Positions 1 through 8,227 of a DNA stretch of 64,000 nucleotides are shown here, piece by piece; within the stretch, counting starts at the first letter, position 1, and the number at the start of each line of letters is the position of its first letter. The position numbers were made by a program, and so were the translations under genes. The notes under the pieces are model-generated. The model was not told the origin of the DNA, searched no databases, and saw only the letters and a program-made list of their open reading frames with translations. This DNA comes from an uncultured Alphaproteobacteria bacterium (GTDB taxonomy: Bacteria; Pseudomonadota; Alphaproteobacteria; Rhodobacterales; Rhodobacteraceae), in the NCBI GenBank assembly GCA_902599445.1, contig CACKFK010000005.1:1-64000 (forward strand). Reading direction: 5' to 3'.

Positions 1-1
1 T

Positions 2-1378
2 ACTCTTGTAAAAATTATTTACGGGCTGGTGAAACCAGACAGTGGTCAAATATTATTGAATGATAGGGACTTTCATCCTAAAGGGCCTCAGGATGCACGT
101 TCCAAAGGGGTTGGAATGGTTTTTCAACATTTTTCTTTGTTTGATGCCCTTAATGTATTTGAGAACATAGCCCTTGGAATGGATAAAGCTTTTCAGAAAA
201 ACCATTTGCGAAATCGAATTAATTCAGTTTCTGAAGAATATGGTTTGTCAATCTCTCTTGACAAAATAGTCGGCAATTTATCAGCCGGCGAACGTCAGCG
301 AATTGAAATAGTGAGGTGTTTATTGCAGAGTCCTGAGATTATGATCATGGATGAGCCAACATCTGTTCTTACACCCGGAGAGGTCTCTGATCTTTTTGTT
401 GTTTTAAGAAAGTTAGCTAGTCAAGGTATGTCTATTTTATATATCTCTCATAAGCTGGAGGAAATAAGGAGCCTTTGTTCAAAAGCAACGATAATGCGTC
501 AAGGAAGAGTGGTGGATACATGTGATCCACGCAAGTTAACTGCAGGTAAGATTGCTGAGTCCATGGTAGGAAACTCTTTTTCAAATCCTAAAAAAAGTAA
601 AATAAAAGTGGGAAAGGTATTGTTAGAATTAAATAAGGTTTCACTCGAATCAAAAAAAACATTTGGTGTTCCGATCAAGGAAATTAGCCTAAAATTGCAT
701 GCAGGTGCAATAGTTGGGGTGGGGGGTGTTGCCGGAAATGGTCAGGACGAATTCTTAGGATTGATGAGCGGTGAATTAAGCCCGACGAAAGGTACTTTAT
801 TCATAGATGGTCAGGATGTTACTTACCTTGGTCCAGTTGAACGAAGGAAAAAAGGGCTATTGAGCGCACCAGAAGAAAGATTGGGGCATGCTGCTGCACC
901 TGAAATGACATTAACGGAGAATACACTAATAACGGCTGAACACCGTATGGATTTGTCAAAAAACGGAGTCATCAATTATTCAAAAGCAAGGACCTTGTCT
1001 GAAAAGATCATAAACAGTCTAGATGTTCGAACAAGTGGGGTGGGATCGCTGGCAAAATCTCTATCAGGCGGCAATCTTCAGAAGTTTGTTATTGGTCGTG
1101 AATTAATACAAAATCCTAAAATCTTTGTTGTTAATCAACCGACCTGGGGTGTCGATGCAGCAGCAGCAGCTTCGATACGGCAACGAATTCTTGATTTGGC
1201 AAAAGATGGAGCTGCGATACTCGTCATCAGCCAAGATCTTGATGAATTATTGCAGATTTCGGACGTTTTTTCCGCCCTAGTTGGAGGTCAACTCTCAGAA
1301 CCAGTAGATACCAAGAAACTGAATCCAAAGACTTTGGGATTACTGCTGACAACCTCTGATGCCAGGAAGGTAGTCTAA
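2..1378 (+). CDS. Nucleoside/purine-type ABC importer, tandem ATP-binding subunit (5' truncated)
   Basis: This is the energising subunit of a simple-sugar/nucleoside (YufO/NupO-like) ABC importer at the inner face of the membrane. The reading frame is open to the window edge (from base 2, reading TLVKIIYGLVKPDSG), so the first Walker A lies just outside and a GTG at 29 is not the true start. Visible are the first domain's signature LSAGERQR and Walker B IMIMDEPTS, then a second domain with the family's lysine-less Walker A (GVAGNGQDEF) and signature LSGGNLQK. The stop overlaps the next start (TAATG at 1376-1380), so it is translationally coupled to the first permease. Family knowledge supports nucleoside, xanthine or related purine transport; the exact substrate is inferred from the purine-degradation genes downstream. 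Confidence 0.9.
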   Translation, partial: TLVKIIYGLVKPDSGQILLNDRDFHPKGPQDARSKGVGMVFQHFSLFDALNVFENIALGMDKAFQKNHLRNRINSVSEEYGLSISLDKIVGNLSAGERQRIEIVRCLLQSPEIMIMDEPTSVLTPGEVSDLFVVLRKLASQGMSILYISHKLEEIRSLCSKATIMRQGRVVDTCDPRKLTAGKIAESMVGNSFSNPKKSKIKVGKVLLELNKVSLESKKTFGVPIKEISLKLHAGAIVGVGGVAGNGQDEFLGLMSGELSPTKGTLFIDGQDVTYLGPVERRKKGLLSAPEERLGHAAAPEMTLTENTLITAEHRMDLSKNGVINYSKARTLSEKIINSLDVRTSGVGSLAKSLSGGNLQKFVIGRELIQNPKIFVVNQPTWGVDAAAAASIRQRILDLAKDGAAILVISQDLDELLQISDVFSALVGGQLSEPVDTKKLNPKTLGLLLTTSDARKVV

Positions 1379-2463
1379 TGTTGAGATTTGAACCTCGTAA
1401 GAATCGTTCGAAATTTTTAGAGATCAGTGCGCCAATTATTGCAGTAATCATGACCATGATATTTGGGGGTTTATTATTCTATTTGATGGGGAAAAATCCT
1501 TTTGAAGCCATCAAGTTAATTTTTTGGGATCCAGTAATGAGTCCAACTTTTTCTGAATATTCAAGACCTCAGCTTGCCGTGAAGGCTGCACCTTTAATTC
1601 TAATCGCTCTTGGTCTTTCTTTTGGTTTCCGGGCAAACATTTGGAATATTGGTGCAGAAGGACAATATATCATGGGTGCGTTAGCCAGCGGGAGCATTGG
1701 GTTGGCTTTATATCCGTTGCAAGCCTGGTACATTTTCCCTTTAATGATAATTGGAGGGATATTGGGTGGTGTGATCTGGGCCATGATCCCAGCTATTTTA
1801 AAGATAAAATTCAATACAAATGAGATTTTAGTGTCACTGATGCTTGTTTATGTTGCTGAACAAATTTTGGCCTTAGCTTCAGTTGGATTTCTTCGTAATC
1901 CCGAAGGATTAGGGTTTCCTGGTTCCAGGGACTTGAGTAAATACTCGTCTGCCGCGAACCCTGAATTGATCTCCGGGACAGGTATTCACTTGGGAGTTAT
2001 TTCTGCATTTTTAGGAGTGATTCTATTAACTTATTTTTTGAGTTATCACCGGACAGGTTTTCATATAAAATTGATAGGGCAGGCACCCAGGGCTGCTAAT
2101 TTTGCTGGTGTAGATTTACGCTATATCATTATTTTTTGTTTAAGCCTTTCTGGTGGTTTGGCTGGAGTAGCAGGGATGTTTGAACTTACAGGTCCAGCAG
2201 GGCTTATCAATATTGATTTCAATGTAGGATACGGTTTTACCGCTATAATTGTTGCATTTTTAGGACGCTTAAATCCTATAGGAATTTTACTTGCAGGTGT
2301 CTTAATGTCCTTAACCTATGTAGGAGGAGAACTAGCCCAATTCATGATGAATATTCCGGCTGCCGCTATCCAGGTTTTTCAAGGTATGCTGTTGTTTTTC
2401 CTGTTATCTACCGATCTATTAGTTACTTATAAGATTTCATTTAAGACATCAATTCGTAAATAG
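1378..2463 (+). CDS. ABC importer permease 1 (YufP/NupP-like)
   Basis: This is a 361-residue polytopic membrane protein of the BPD_transp_2 family that forms half of the translocation channel of the importer. Hydrophobic segments run through the whole length after a short cytoplasmic N-terminus, and the family's glycine-rich block is seen as NIWNIGAEGQYIMGALASG (about residue 90). The ATG overlaps the stop of the ATPase gene by one base, and the second permease follows after about 50 nt, so all four transporter genes look like one operon. The homologous systems carry nucleosides; substrate here is inferred from context (urate, xanthine or nucleosides). Confidence 0.9.
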   Translation: MLRFEPRKNRSKFLEISAPIIAVIMTMIFGGLLFYLMGKNPFEAIKLIFWDPVMSPTFSEYSRPQLAVKAAPLILIALGLSFGFRANIWNIGAEGQYIMGALASGSIGLALYPLQAWYIFPLMIIGGILGGVIWAMIPAILKIKFNTNEILVSLMLVYVAEQILALASVGFLRNPEGLGFPGSRDLSKYSSAANPELISGTGIHLGVISAFLGVILLTYFLSYHRTGFHIKLIGQAPRAANFAGVDLRYIIIFCLSLSGGLAGVAGMFELTGPAGLINIDFNVGYGFTAIIVAFLGRLNPIGILLAGVLMSLTYVGGELAQFMMNIPAAAIQVFQGMLLFFLLSTDLLVTYKISFKTSIRK

Positions 2464-2512
2464 GCAGTCAAACAAAGATGAGCATATATTTTATAGCAAT
2501 GTGGGATAAGAA

Positions 2513-3442
2513 ATGGACCTAGGTGACATCCAAATATCATTACTCTTGGCTAGCCTTATCGTGGCAGCAACCCCAATTTTATTAGCTGCCTTAGGTGAGT
2601 TAATTGTTGAGAAAACGGGTGTTTTAAACCTAGGTGTTGAAGGAATGATGATATTTGGTGCCATAGCGGGTTTTATCGCCACCATAGAAACTGGATCCCC
2701 TTGGGTCGGGTTTCTTTTTTCTATATTAGGAGGTGCTTCAATAGCTTTCATTTTTGCTCTAGTAACTCAAATATTCAGGGCTAATCAAGTTGCTTCTGGT
2801 TTGGCCTTAACTCTTTTTGGGTTAGGTCTTTCATCTTTGCTTGGGCACTCCTATACGGGGATTAAACCAGCAGCATTTTCTGATCTTCACATACCGATCT
2901 TGTCTGAAATCCCTATTTTAGGAGTAATTCTTTTCCAACATGATCCTATTATTTATTTTTCCATATTGGCAGTGGCAGCAGTTTATTTCTTATTTAGAAA
3001 TTTTCGACTTGGCTTGATATTGAAAGCAGTTGGAGAGAACCACGATAGCGCACATGCTTTAGGCTATAATGTAATTGTGATTCGATTTGGTGCTATACTA
3101 GTTGGAGGGGCTTTTGCTGGGTTGGGTGGAGGCTATCTATCGCTTGTGAGAGTTCCGCAATGGACCGAGGGCATGACAGCAGGAGCCGGGTGGATAGCAC
3201 TTGCACTAGTTGTTTTTGCTAGCTGGCAACCGCTTAGACTACTTATCGGGGCTTATATTTTTGGAGGAGTTACCCTTTTACAGCTAAACTTACAGGCACT
3301 CGGTTTAGAAATTAATGTTGCCCTCTTGTCTATGTCTCCATATTTGGTCACTATAGGGGTATTAGTTTTTATGTCGGCTCGGAGATCAAGGGGTTCTTTA
3401 GAAGCGCCGAGATCTCTCGGAAAAACATTTTTTGGACTATAA
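2513..3442 (+). CDS. ABC importer permease 2 (YufQ/NupQ-like)
   Basis: This is the second BPD_transp_2 permease (309 residues), expected to pair with the preceding permease in a heterodimeric channel. It shows the paralogous block EKTGVLNLGVEGMMIFGAIAG near residue 35, matching the AEGQ block of the first permease, and about eight to ten hydrophobic helices. The C-terminal tail is short and charged (SARRSRGSLEAPRS). It is followed within about 30 nt by the binding-protein gene. The gene order ATPase-permease-permease-BMP protein is typical of purine nucleoside importers. Confidence 0.9.
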   Translation: MDLGDIQISLLLASLIVAATPILLAALGELIVEKTGVLNLGVEGMMIFGAIAGFIATIETGSPWVGFLFSILGGASIAFIFALVTQIFRANQVASGLALTLFGLGLSSLLGHSYTGIKPAAFSDLHIPILSEIPILGVILFQHDPIIYFSILAVAAVYFLFRNFRLGLILKAVGENHDSAHALGYNVIVIRFGAILVGGAFAGLGGGYLSLVRVPQWTEGMTAGAGWIALALVVFASWQPLRLLIGAYIFGGVTLLQLNLQALGLEINVALLSMSPYLVTIGVLVFMSARRSRGSLEAPRSLGKTFFGL

Positions 3443-3474
3443 GGATGACACAACGTTTATTGGAAGGAGTTAAA

Positions 3475-4545
3475 ATGAAACTATTAAGGGTATCTTTACT
3501 AGTACTATCTAGTTTAATGATTTCATGTTTTGCATTTGCAGCAGACATGAAAGTAGGTTTTATCTATATTGGACCACCAGGTGATCATGGTTGGAATTAT
3601 CAACATGATGTGGGTCGAAAATCTGTAGATGAAGCCTTTGGTGGAAAAGTTGAAACAGTGTTTCAGGAAAACGTACCTGAAAGTGCCGATGCAGAGAGAG
3701 TGATGACCCAGATGGCATTGTCTGGTGCTGACATGATATTCGCGACATCTTTTGGATATATGGATCCTGTTTTAAATGTTGCTAAGAAATTTCCAAATGT
3801 GAAATTTGAACATGCTACAGGTTACAAAACAGCTGATAATGTTTCTACTTATAGTGCTAGGTTTTATGAAGGAAGATCTGTAATTGGCCATGTAGCTGGT
3901 AAAATGACAAAATCAAATACCATTGGTTATGTTGCTTCGTTTCCTATCCCAGAGGTGGTTAGGGGAATAAATTCAGCATATCTAGCTGCAAAGGCAGCAA
4001 ATCCAAATGTTGAATTTAAAATTATATGGATTTTTACTTGGTATGATCCAGCTAAAGAGGCAGATGCAGCAAAAACATTGATTCAACAAGGAGCAGATGT
4101 AATTATGCAGCATGTTGATAGCTCTGCTATCATGACAGTTGCCGAAGAAGCTGGCGTGTATGCTTTTGGTCAAGCTTCAGACATGAGTGCTTTTGGCCCT
4201 AACGCACATCTGACCGCAATCATTAATGGATGGGGTCCCTACTATGTCAAGCGGGTCCAGCAAGCTATGGACGGCACTTGGAAAGGTGGAGAACAGACCT
4301 TTGATGGAATTGAGGCAGGTATGGTCGTGATCGGTGATATGTCAGACAAAATCCCAGATTCTGTAAAGAAAGAAGCTCAAGCCATTGCTGATGGTATAGC
4401 TTCAGGAAAGCTGCATTCTTTCACAGGCCCTGTGAACAAGCAAGATGGAAGTGCTTGGCTGGCTTCAGGAGAAACTGCCGATATTGGTACGCTGTTAGGC
4501 ATGAACTTTTATGTTGAAGGCATCGAAGGCGACATCCCACAGTAA
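3475..4545 (+). CDS. BMP-family periplasmic substrate-binding protein
   Basis: This is the extracytoplasmic receptor of the importer, of the BMP/Med (PnrA-like) family that binds purine nucleosides or related compounds. I chose the ATG at 3475 because it follows a strong ribosome binding site (GGAAGGAG at 3462-3469) and begins a signal peptide (MKLLRVSLLVLSSLM, cleavage expected after AFA); an in-frame ATG at 3445 would add ten residues before the signal. The mature protein starts with the family's MKVGFIYIGPPGDHGWNY segment and keeps AKTLIQQGADVIMQHVDS. A cysteine inside the signal (MISC) is a weak lipobox candidate. The substrate is inferred to be a purine from the adjacent urate pathway; nucleosides or oxypurines are both possible. 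Confidence 0.88.
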   Translation: MKLLRVSLLVLSSLMISCFAFAADMKVGFIYIGPPGDHGWNYQHDVGRKSVDEAFGGKVETVFQENVPESADAERVMTQMALSGADMIFATSFGYMDPVLNVAKKFPNVKFEHATGYKTADNVSTYSARFYEGRSVIGHVAGKMTKSNTIGYVASFPIPEVVRGINSAYLAAKAANPNVEFKIIWIFTWYDPAKEADAAKTLIQQGADVIMQHVDSSAIMTVAEEAGVYAFGQASDMSAFGPNAHLTAIINGWGPYYVKRVQQAMDGTWKGGEQTFDGIEAGMVVIGDMSDKIPDSVKKEAQAIADGIASGKLHSFTGPVNKQDGSAWLASGETADIGTLLGMNFYVEGIEGDIPQ

Positions 4546-4554
4546 GGTGATATA

Positions 4555-4581
4555 GGGTGAGCCATATTAATTGGCTCACCT
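4555..4581 (+). terminator. Stem-loop after the ABC importer operon
   Basis: An 8-bp perfect stem (GGTGAGCC at 4556-4563, GGCTCACC at 4573-4580) with a 9-nt AT loop sits 10 nt after the binding-protein stop. It is not followed directly by a T run, although TTTTT occurs about 12 nt later, so it could be a weak terminator or an mRNA-stabilising 3' hairpin that keeps binding-protein message in excess. Confidence 0.5.
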
Positions 4582-4622
4582 AACTGACCCAATTTTTAAG
4601 CATTGCAAAAACCAGTGGATTG

Positions 4623-5789
4623 ATGATGGAGCATTCAGAAAATTTGTTCCGTTTAGGAACTGAGTCTGCTTTTGAAGTTCTTGCCCGCGCTCAAGCCCTT
4701 TCGTCTAAAGGCAAAAATATAATTAATCTTGGCATTGGGCAACCTGACTTTAAAACAGCAGATCATATTGTTGAGGCAGCTATCAAAGCACTTAAGGATG
4801 GCCATCATGGTTATACTCCAGCGAACGGTATATTACCATTAAGAGAAGCTGTATCAGAAGATTTGTATTTTAGGCACCGAGCAAGAATTTCACCGGACAA
4901 CATAATTATTATGCCTGGTGGGAAACCAACGATGTTTTTTAGTATTTTGATGTTTGGAGGCCCAAACACAGAAATTATGTATCCTAATCCGGGATTTCCC
5001 ATTTATGAATCTGTTATAAATTATAGTGGATCAAAGGCTGTTCCCATAAAACTGGAAGAAGATTTAAATTTTTCATTTAAGGCTGAAAATGTACTCAATA
5101 AAATTTCCGATAAAACAAGATTAATTATAATTAATAGCCCTGGAAATCCAACGGGAGGGGTTATCCCAAGACAAGAAATAGAAATTCTAACGGCAGGTCT
5201 CGAGAATTTTCCAAAGGTAACCATTCTTTCAGATGAGATTTATAGTAGAATGTTATACGATGGAAGAAAGCATATTAGTCTCCTTGAGTTTCCTAACATA
5301 AGGAACAGGTTAATTGTTTTGGATGGTTGGTCTAAAACATATGCGATGACTGGTTGGAGGCTCGGATTTTCGGTATGGCCTGATCAATTGTTAGAATATG
5401 CAACCCGTTTATGTGTAAACAATCATTCTTGTGTTAACGCACCGACCCAATATGCGGGGATTGCAGCACTTAAAGGGCCACAGGATGTTGTTAATAGTAT
5501 GCTCAATGAATTTGAACAGAGAAGGAAATTTATTGTTGATGCATTAAATGAATTACCTGGAGTATATTGTAAGGAACCCGGAGGCGCTTTTTATGTCTTT
5601 CCTAACATTATCAAAACTGGATTGAGTTCCCAAAAGGCCCAGGACGACCTCTTGGAGATGGCAGGTGTAGCTACAATAGCTGGTACTAGTTTTGGAGAAA
5701 TGGGAGAAGGTTTTTTGCGGTTCTCATATGCTAATAGCCTAGAAAACATTGAAGAAGCCATTAACCGTATAAAGAAAATTATTGACTGA
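4623..5789 (+). CDS. Class I/II PLP-dependent aminotransferase
   Basis: This is a fold-type I aminotransferase (about 388 residues) of the aspartate aminotransferase group. It has the substrate-binding GQPDF segment near the N-terminus, the conserved asparagine block NSPGNPTGG, the aspartate in LSDEIYSRM, and the PLP lysine in the motif WSKTYAMTGWRLG; the arginine near the C-terminus (FLRFSYA) would bind the substrate carboxylate. Three possible starts are adjacent (TTG 4620, ATG 4623, ATG 4626) and I use the first ATG. It lies between the purine importer and the urate genes. A role in disposing of glyoxylate or amino groups from purine breakdown is inferred; the amino-acid substrate cannot be read from the sequence. 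Confidence 0.85.
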   Translation: MMEHSENLFRLGTESAFEVLARAQALSSKGKNIINLGIGQPDFKTADHIVEAAIKALKDGHHGYTPANGILPLREAVSEDLYFRHRARISPDNIIIMPGGKPTMFFSILMFGGPNTEIMYPNPGFPIYESVINYSGSKAVPIKLEEDLNFSFKAENVLNKISDKTRLIIINSPGNPTGGVIPRQEIEILTAGLENFPKVTILSDEIYSRMLYDGRKHISLLEFPNIRNRLIVLDGWSKTYAMTGWRLGFSVWPDQLLEYATRLCVNNHSCVNAPTQYAGIAALKGPQDVVNSMLNEFEQRRKFIVDALNELPGVYCKEPGGAFYVFPNIIKTGLSSQKAQDDLLEMAGVATIAGTSFGEMGEGFLRFSYANSLENIEEAINRIKKIID

Positions 5790-5870
5790 AAACAATTTTT
5801 GGTTAACGCTACTATCTGTTGTGTTTTAAGATTAAAAACGTCTAACTTCAAAAAAAGTTTTTGGTGAAAT

Positions 5871-6839
5871 ATGCCTATGCCTGTGGTGGGGAATAGACCG
5901 CTTCTAAGCATTTTTTGTGCTGTTGGCGCGTGTTTTTTCTTTTCGCTAAACGATGTCATGATGAAGTTATTTACTGGGAAGTATCCTCTTTATGAGCTTA
6001 CATTTTTTCGGTCAATCGTAGCTTTAACTATCTGTTTAGCAATAATCATCCCTTTAGAAGGAGGATACTCTAATTTAAGGACAAAAAAGCCGCTACTCCA
6101 CCTCATTAGAGGTTCCAGCGTTGTAGCGGCTAACATATGTTTTTTTTCTGGAATTGCGGTACTTCCTCTGGCGGAAGTCACAGCTATATTTTTTATTTCT
6201 CCCCTCCTGATCACGTTCTTTGCCGCCGTTTTTTTGAAAGAGGAGGTTGGTTGGTTTCGCTGGTCTGCACTACTACTAGGATTGACTGGGGTTCTTTTCA
6301 TAGTGAAACCCTTCGGCATTAGTTTTCGATGGGAAACTCTTTTACCCTTGATGGCTGCTTTTTCTTACTCCTTACTACAAATCCTCACCAGAAAATTAGG
6401 CCCAACGGAAAAAGCATCTACTATGGCTTTTTATATCCAGGTATCTTTCCTGACTTATATGGGGATATTAGTCTGCATTTTGCACAACGGACGCTTTGAC
6501 ATTATAGACCATCCTTCCTTTCAATTCTTAACAAAAGCTTGGGTTTGGCCTACTGGCATTGACTGGATTTTAATCGCATTTATCGGCATCACTAATGCTT
6601 TTGGCGGCTATCTCATAAGCCAGGCTTATCGCTTGAGTGTGGCTGGATTAGTTTCACCATTTGAATATTCCTCCTTAGTTCTTTCAGTTTTTTGGGGAAT
6701 AATTATTTGGGGAGAGTATTTAAATTTATTGAGTGCTTTAGGTATCATTACCATTTTAGTATCTGGGATAATTATTGCATTGAGAGAGGCTGTTCGCAAC
6801 ATAAATCCATCCATAAAAAAGGCTTCTTACAGGCGCTAA
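5871..6839 (+). CDS. EamA/DMT-family permease
   Basis: This is an inner-membrane carrier of the drug/metabolite transporter superfamily (322 residues), with two EamA repeats giving about ten predicted transmembrane helices. The N-terminal half contains the family-like segment FSLNDVMMKLF and the repeat boundary falls near residue 155. It is preceded by GGTGA close to the ATG. Its position inside the purine-degradation block suggests transport of a purine, a pathway intermediate or an end product, but DMT specificity is not predictable from sequence. Confidence 0.85.
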   Translation: MPMPVVGNRPLLSIFCAVGACFFFSLNDVMMKLFTGKYPLYELTFFRSIVALTICLAIIIPLEGGYSNLRTKKPLLHLIRGSSVVAANICFFSGIAVLPLAEVTAIFFISPLLITFFAAVFLKEEVGWFRWSALLLGLTGVLFIVKPFGISFRWETLLPLMAAFSYSLLQILTRKLGPTEKASTMAFYIQVSFLTYMGILVCILHNGRFDIIDHPSFQFLTKAWVWPTGIDWILIAFIGITNAFGGYLISQAYRLSVAGLVSPFEYSSLVLSVFWGIIIWGEYLNLLSALGIITILVSGIIIALREAVRNINPSIKKASYRR

Positions 6840-6860
6840 TCTAACCTCATCACTTTAAAT

Positions 6861-6888
6861 TTGAACAAAAGCAATACTGCGTTATACT
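6861..6888 (+). promoter_or_regulatory. Sigma-70-type promoter upstream of the ureidoglycine aminohydrolase gene
   Basis: A TTGAAC -35 box (6861-6866) and a TATACT -10 box (6883-6888) are separated by 16 bp. Transcription would start near 6895, about 20 nt before the ATG at 6918, leaving room for the GGAGCGG ribosome binding site (6906-6912). This implies that the aminohydrolase can be transcribed separately from the DMT gene. Confidence 0.55.
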
Positions 6889-6917
6889 GACGTCTGAATT
6901 AATTTGGAGCGGCATTA

Positions 6918-7736
6918 ATGAAAGCAGATGTACACTATTTTTCTGATTTGGGCGGTATGCCGCAACCAGATACTTTTAAGTCAGATCGAGCTATTTTTAA
7001 AGAGGCTTATATTTTTATTCCTCGAGGTTGCATAAGGGACATCGTGGTCAGTTTCTTCCCTGGTTGGACTAACACCCGTTCTTGGGTGCTTGCTAAGCCT
7101 CTAACAGGATTTACAGAAACTTTTTCATATTATTTGATGGAATTATCCGAGGGTGGAGGCAGTACAAAACCTGATCCGGACCAATCAGTTGAGTCCATAA
7201 TATTTGTGACTGAAGGTGAATTATCTCTAGAGATTGACAGCCAGAGGGAAATCCTGAGGCCAGGGGGGTATGCTTATATTCCACCAGAAAAAAAATGGTC
7301 AATCAAGAATCAAATTAGTTCGCTTACAAAATTTCATTGGATAAGGAAGGTTTATGAAAAGGATGCTAATGTGGTCATCCCAGATGCTTTCATAATAAAC
7401 GAGCAGTCCGTCGTCCCACAAGAAATGCCTAATGACCCTAGATGGAAGACCACTCGCTTTGTGGAACCTTCTGATTTAAGACATGATATGCATGTTAACA
7501 TTGTATCTTTTGAGCCAGGATCATCTATCCCGTTCCCTGAGACACATGTCATGGAACATGCAATTTACATACTTCAAGGGGTAGGAACTTATTATTTAAA
7601 TGGAGAATGGGTAGATGTTGAAGCAGGAGATTTCATGGCTTTAAGAGCTTTTTGTCCTCAAGCATGTAAAGCACTTGGAGATGAGCCTTTCAGATACCTA
7701 CTATACAAAAATGTAAACCGTCACATAAAGCTTTGA
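6918..7736 (+). CDS. allE: (S)-ureidoglycine aminohydrolase (bicupin)
   Basis: This enzyme converts (S)-ureidoglycine to (S)-ureidoglycolate and ammonia in the late purine pathway. The 272-residue length is normal for the YlbA/AllE family. Two cupin domains are visible: an N-terminal one around FVTEGELSLEI (about residues 95-105) and a C-terminal one with the metal-binding segment ETHVMEHAIYILQG (about 210-223), followed by the strongly conserved GDFMALRAFCPQAC. It is preceded by a good promoter and ribosome binding site. The next gene on the opposite strand (ureidoglycolate lyase) uses its product, and the two genes converge with only 2 nt between stops. Confidence 0.92.
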   Translation: MKADVHYFSDLGGMPQPDTFKSDRAIFKEAYIFIPRGCIRDIVVSFFPGWTNTRSWVLAKPLTGFTETFSYYLMELSEGGGSTKPDPDQSVESIIFVTEGELSLEIDSQREILRPGGYAYIPPEKKWSIKNQISSLTKFHWIRKVYEKDANVVIPDAFIINEQSVVPQEMPNDPRWKTTRFVEPSDLRHDMHVNIVSFEPGSSIPFPETHVMEHAIYILQGVGTYYLNGEWVDVEAGDFMALRAFCPQACKALGDEPFRYLLYKNVNRHIKL

Positions 7737-7738
7737 AC

Positions 7739-8224
7739 TTAGGTTTTTTCTATAAAATACCAGTCCTTATAAGTGTTTGTGTCAAGATTCTTTCCTAAAC
7801 CTATCCAGTCTATGACAACAAAGAGCCCGGGGTTCTCTAGGGGCGCAAGAATTCCATGCCAGACATTTTTATGATAATTCACTCCCTGGCCGGGTTTAGT
7901 GATAAAGACTTCTGGCACCCCTGGTTTACCATTATTATCCTGTGCGGCAACAACTATAAATTTACTGCCGAAAACAGGGATGAATGCCTGACTTCCAAGG
8001 GGATGTTTTTCCATAAAGTTAAATTTGTAAGGCAGACTTATTTTTTTTGATTCAAAAAGGCTAATTCCGGCCTGACCATTGGTGAAGTTGAGATTTGCTA
8101 GATCATTGTAGCGAAGGCACCTACCATCATTTATTTCAAATGGAACCTTCTGGCTGGTGTCAATAATATCTCCATATTTCTGGAAATCTTTTTGTTTAAG
8201 AGTTTTAGGGTTTAGAGGTTTCAT
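7739..8224 (-). CDS. allA: Ureidoglycolate lyase
   Basis: This enzyme splits (S)-ureidoglycolate into glyoxylate and urea, the last step of the pathway. The 161-residue length and cupin-like fold motifs fit AllA: the N-terminal block ending FQKYGDIID, the segment EKHPLGSQAFIP (about residues 73-84), and the substrate-binding region NYHKNVWHGILAPL (about 116-129). It is the second gene of a minus-strand pair, starting 3 nt after the stop of the PuuE-UraD fusion gene. The presence of both AllE and AllA means that this organism releases the second ureido nitrogen as urea rather than by ureidoglycolate amidohydrolase. Confidence 0.93.
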   Translation of the reverse strand: MKPLNPKTLKQKDFQKYGDIIDTSQKVPFEINDGRCLRYNDLANLNFTNGQAGISLFESKKISLPYKFNFMEKHPLGSQAFIPVFGSKFIVVAAQDNNGKPGVPEVFITKPGQGVNYHKNVWHGILAPLENPGLFVVIDWIGLGKNLDTNTYKDWYFIEKT

Positions 8225-8227
8225 TTT

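Noticed and set aside
3445-3474. Upstream ATG as the start of the BMP-family protein
   Set aside because: The strong GGAAGGAG ribosome binding site and the signal peptide both point to ATG 3475.
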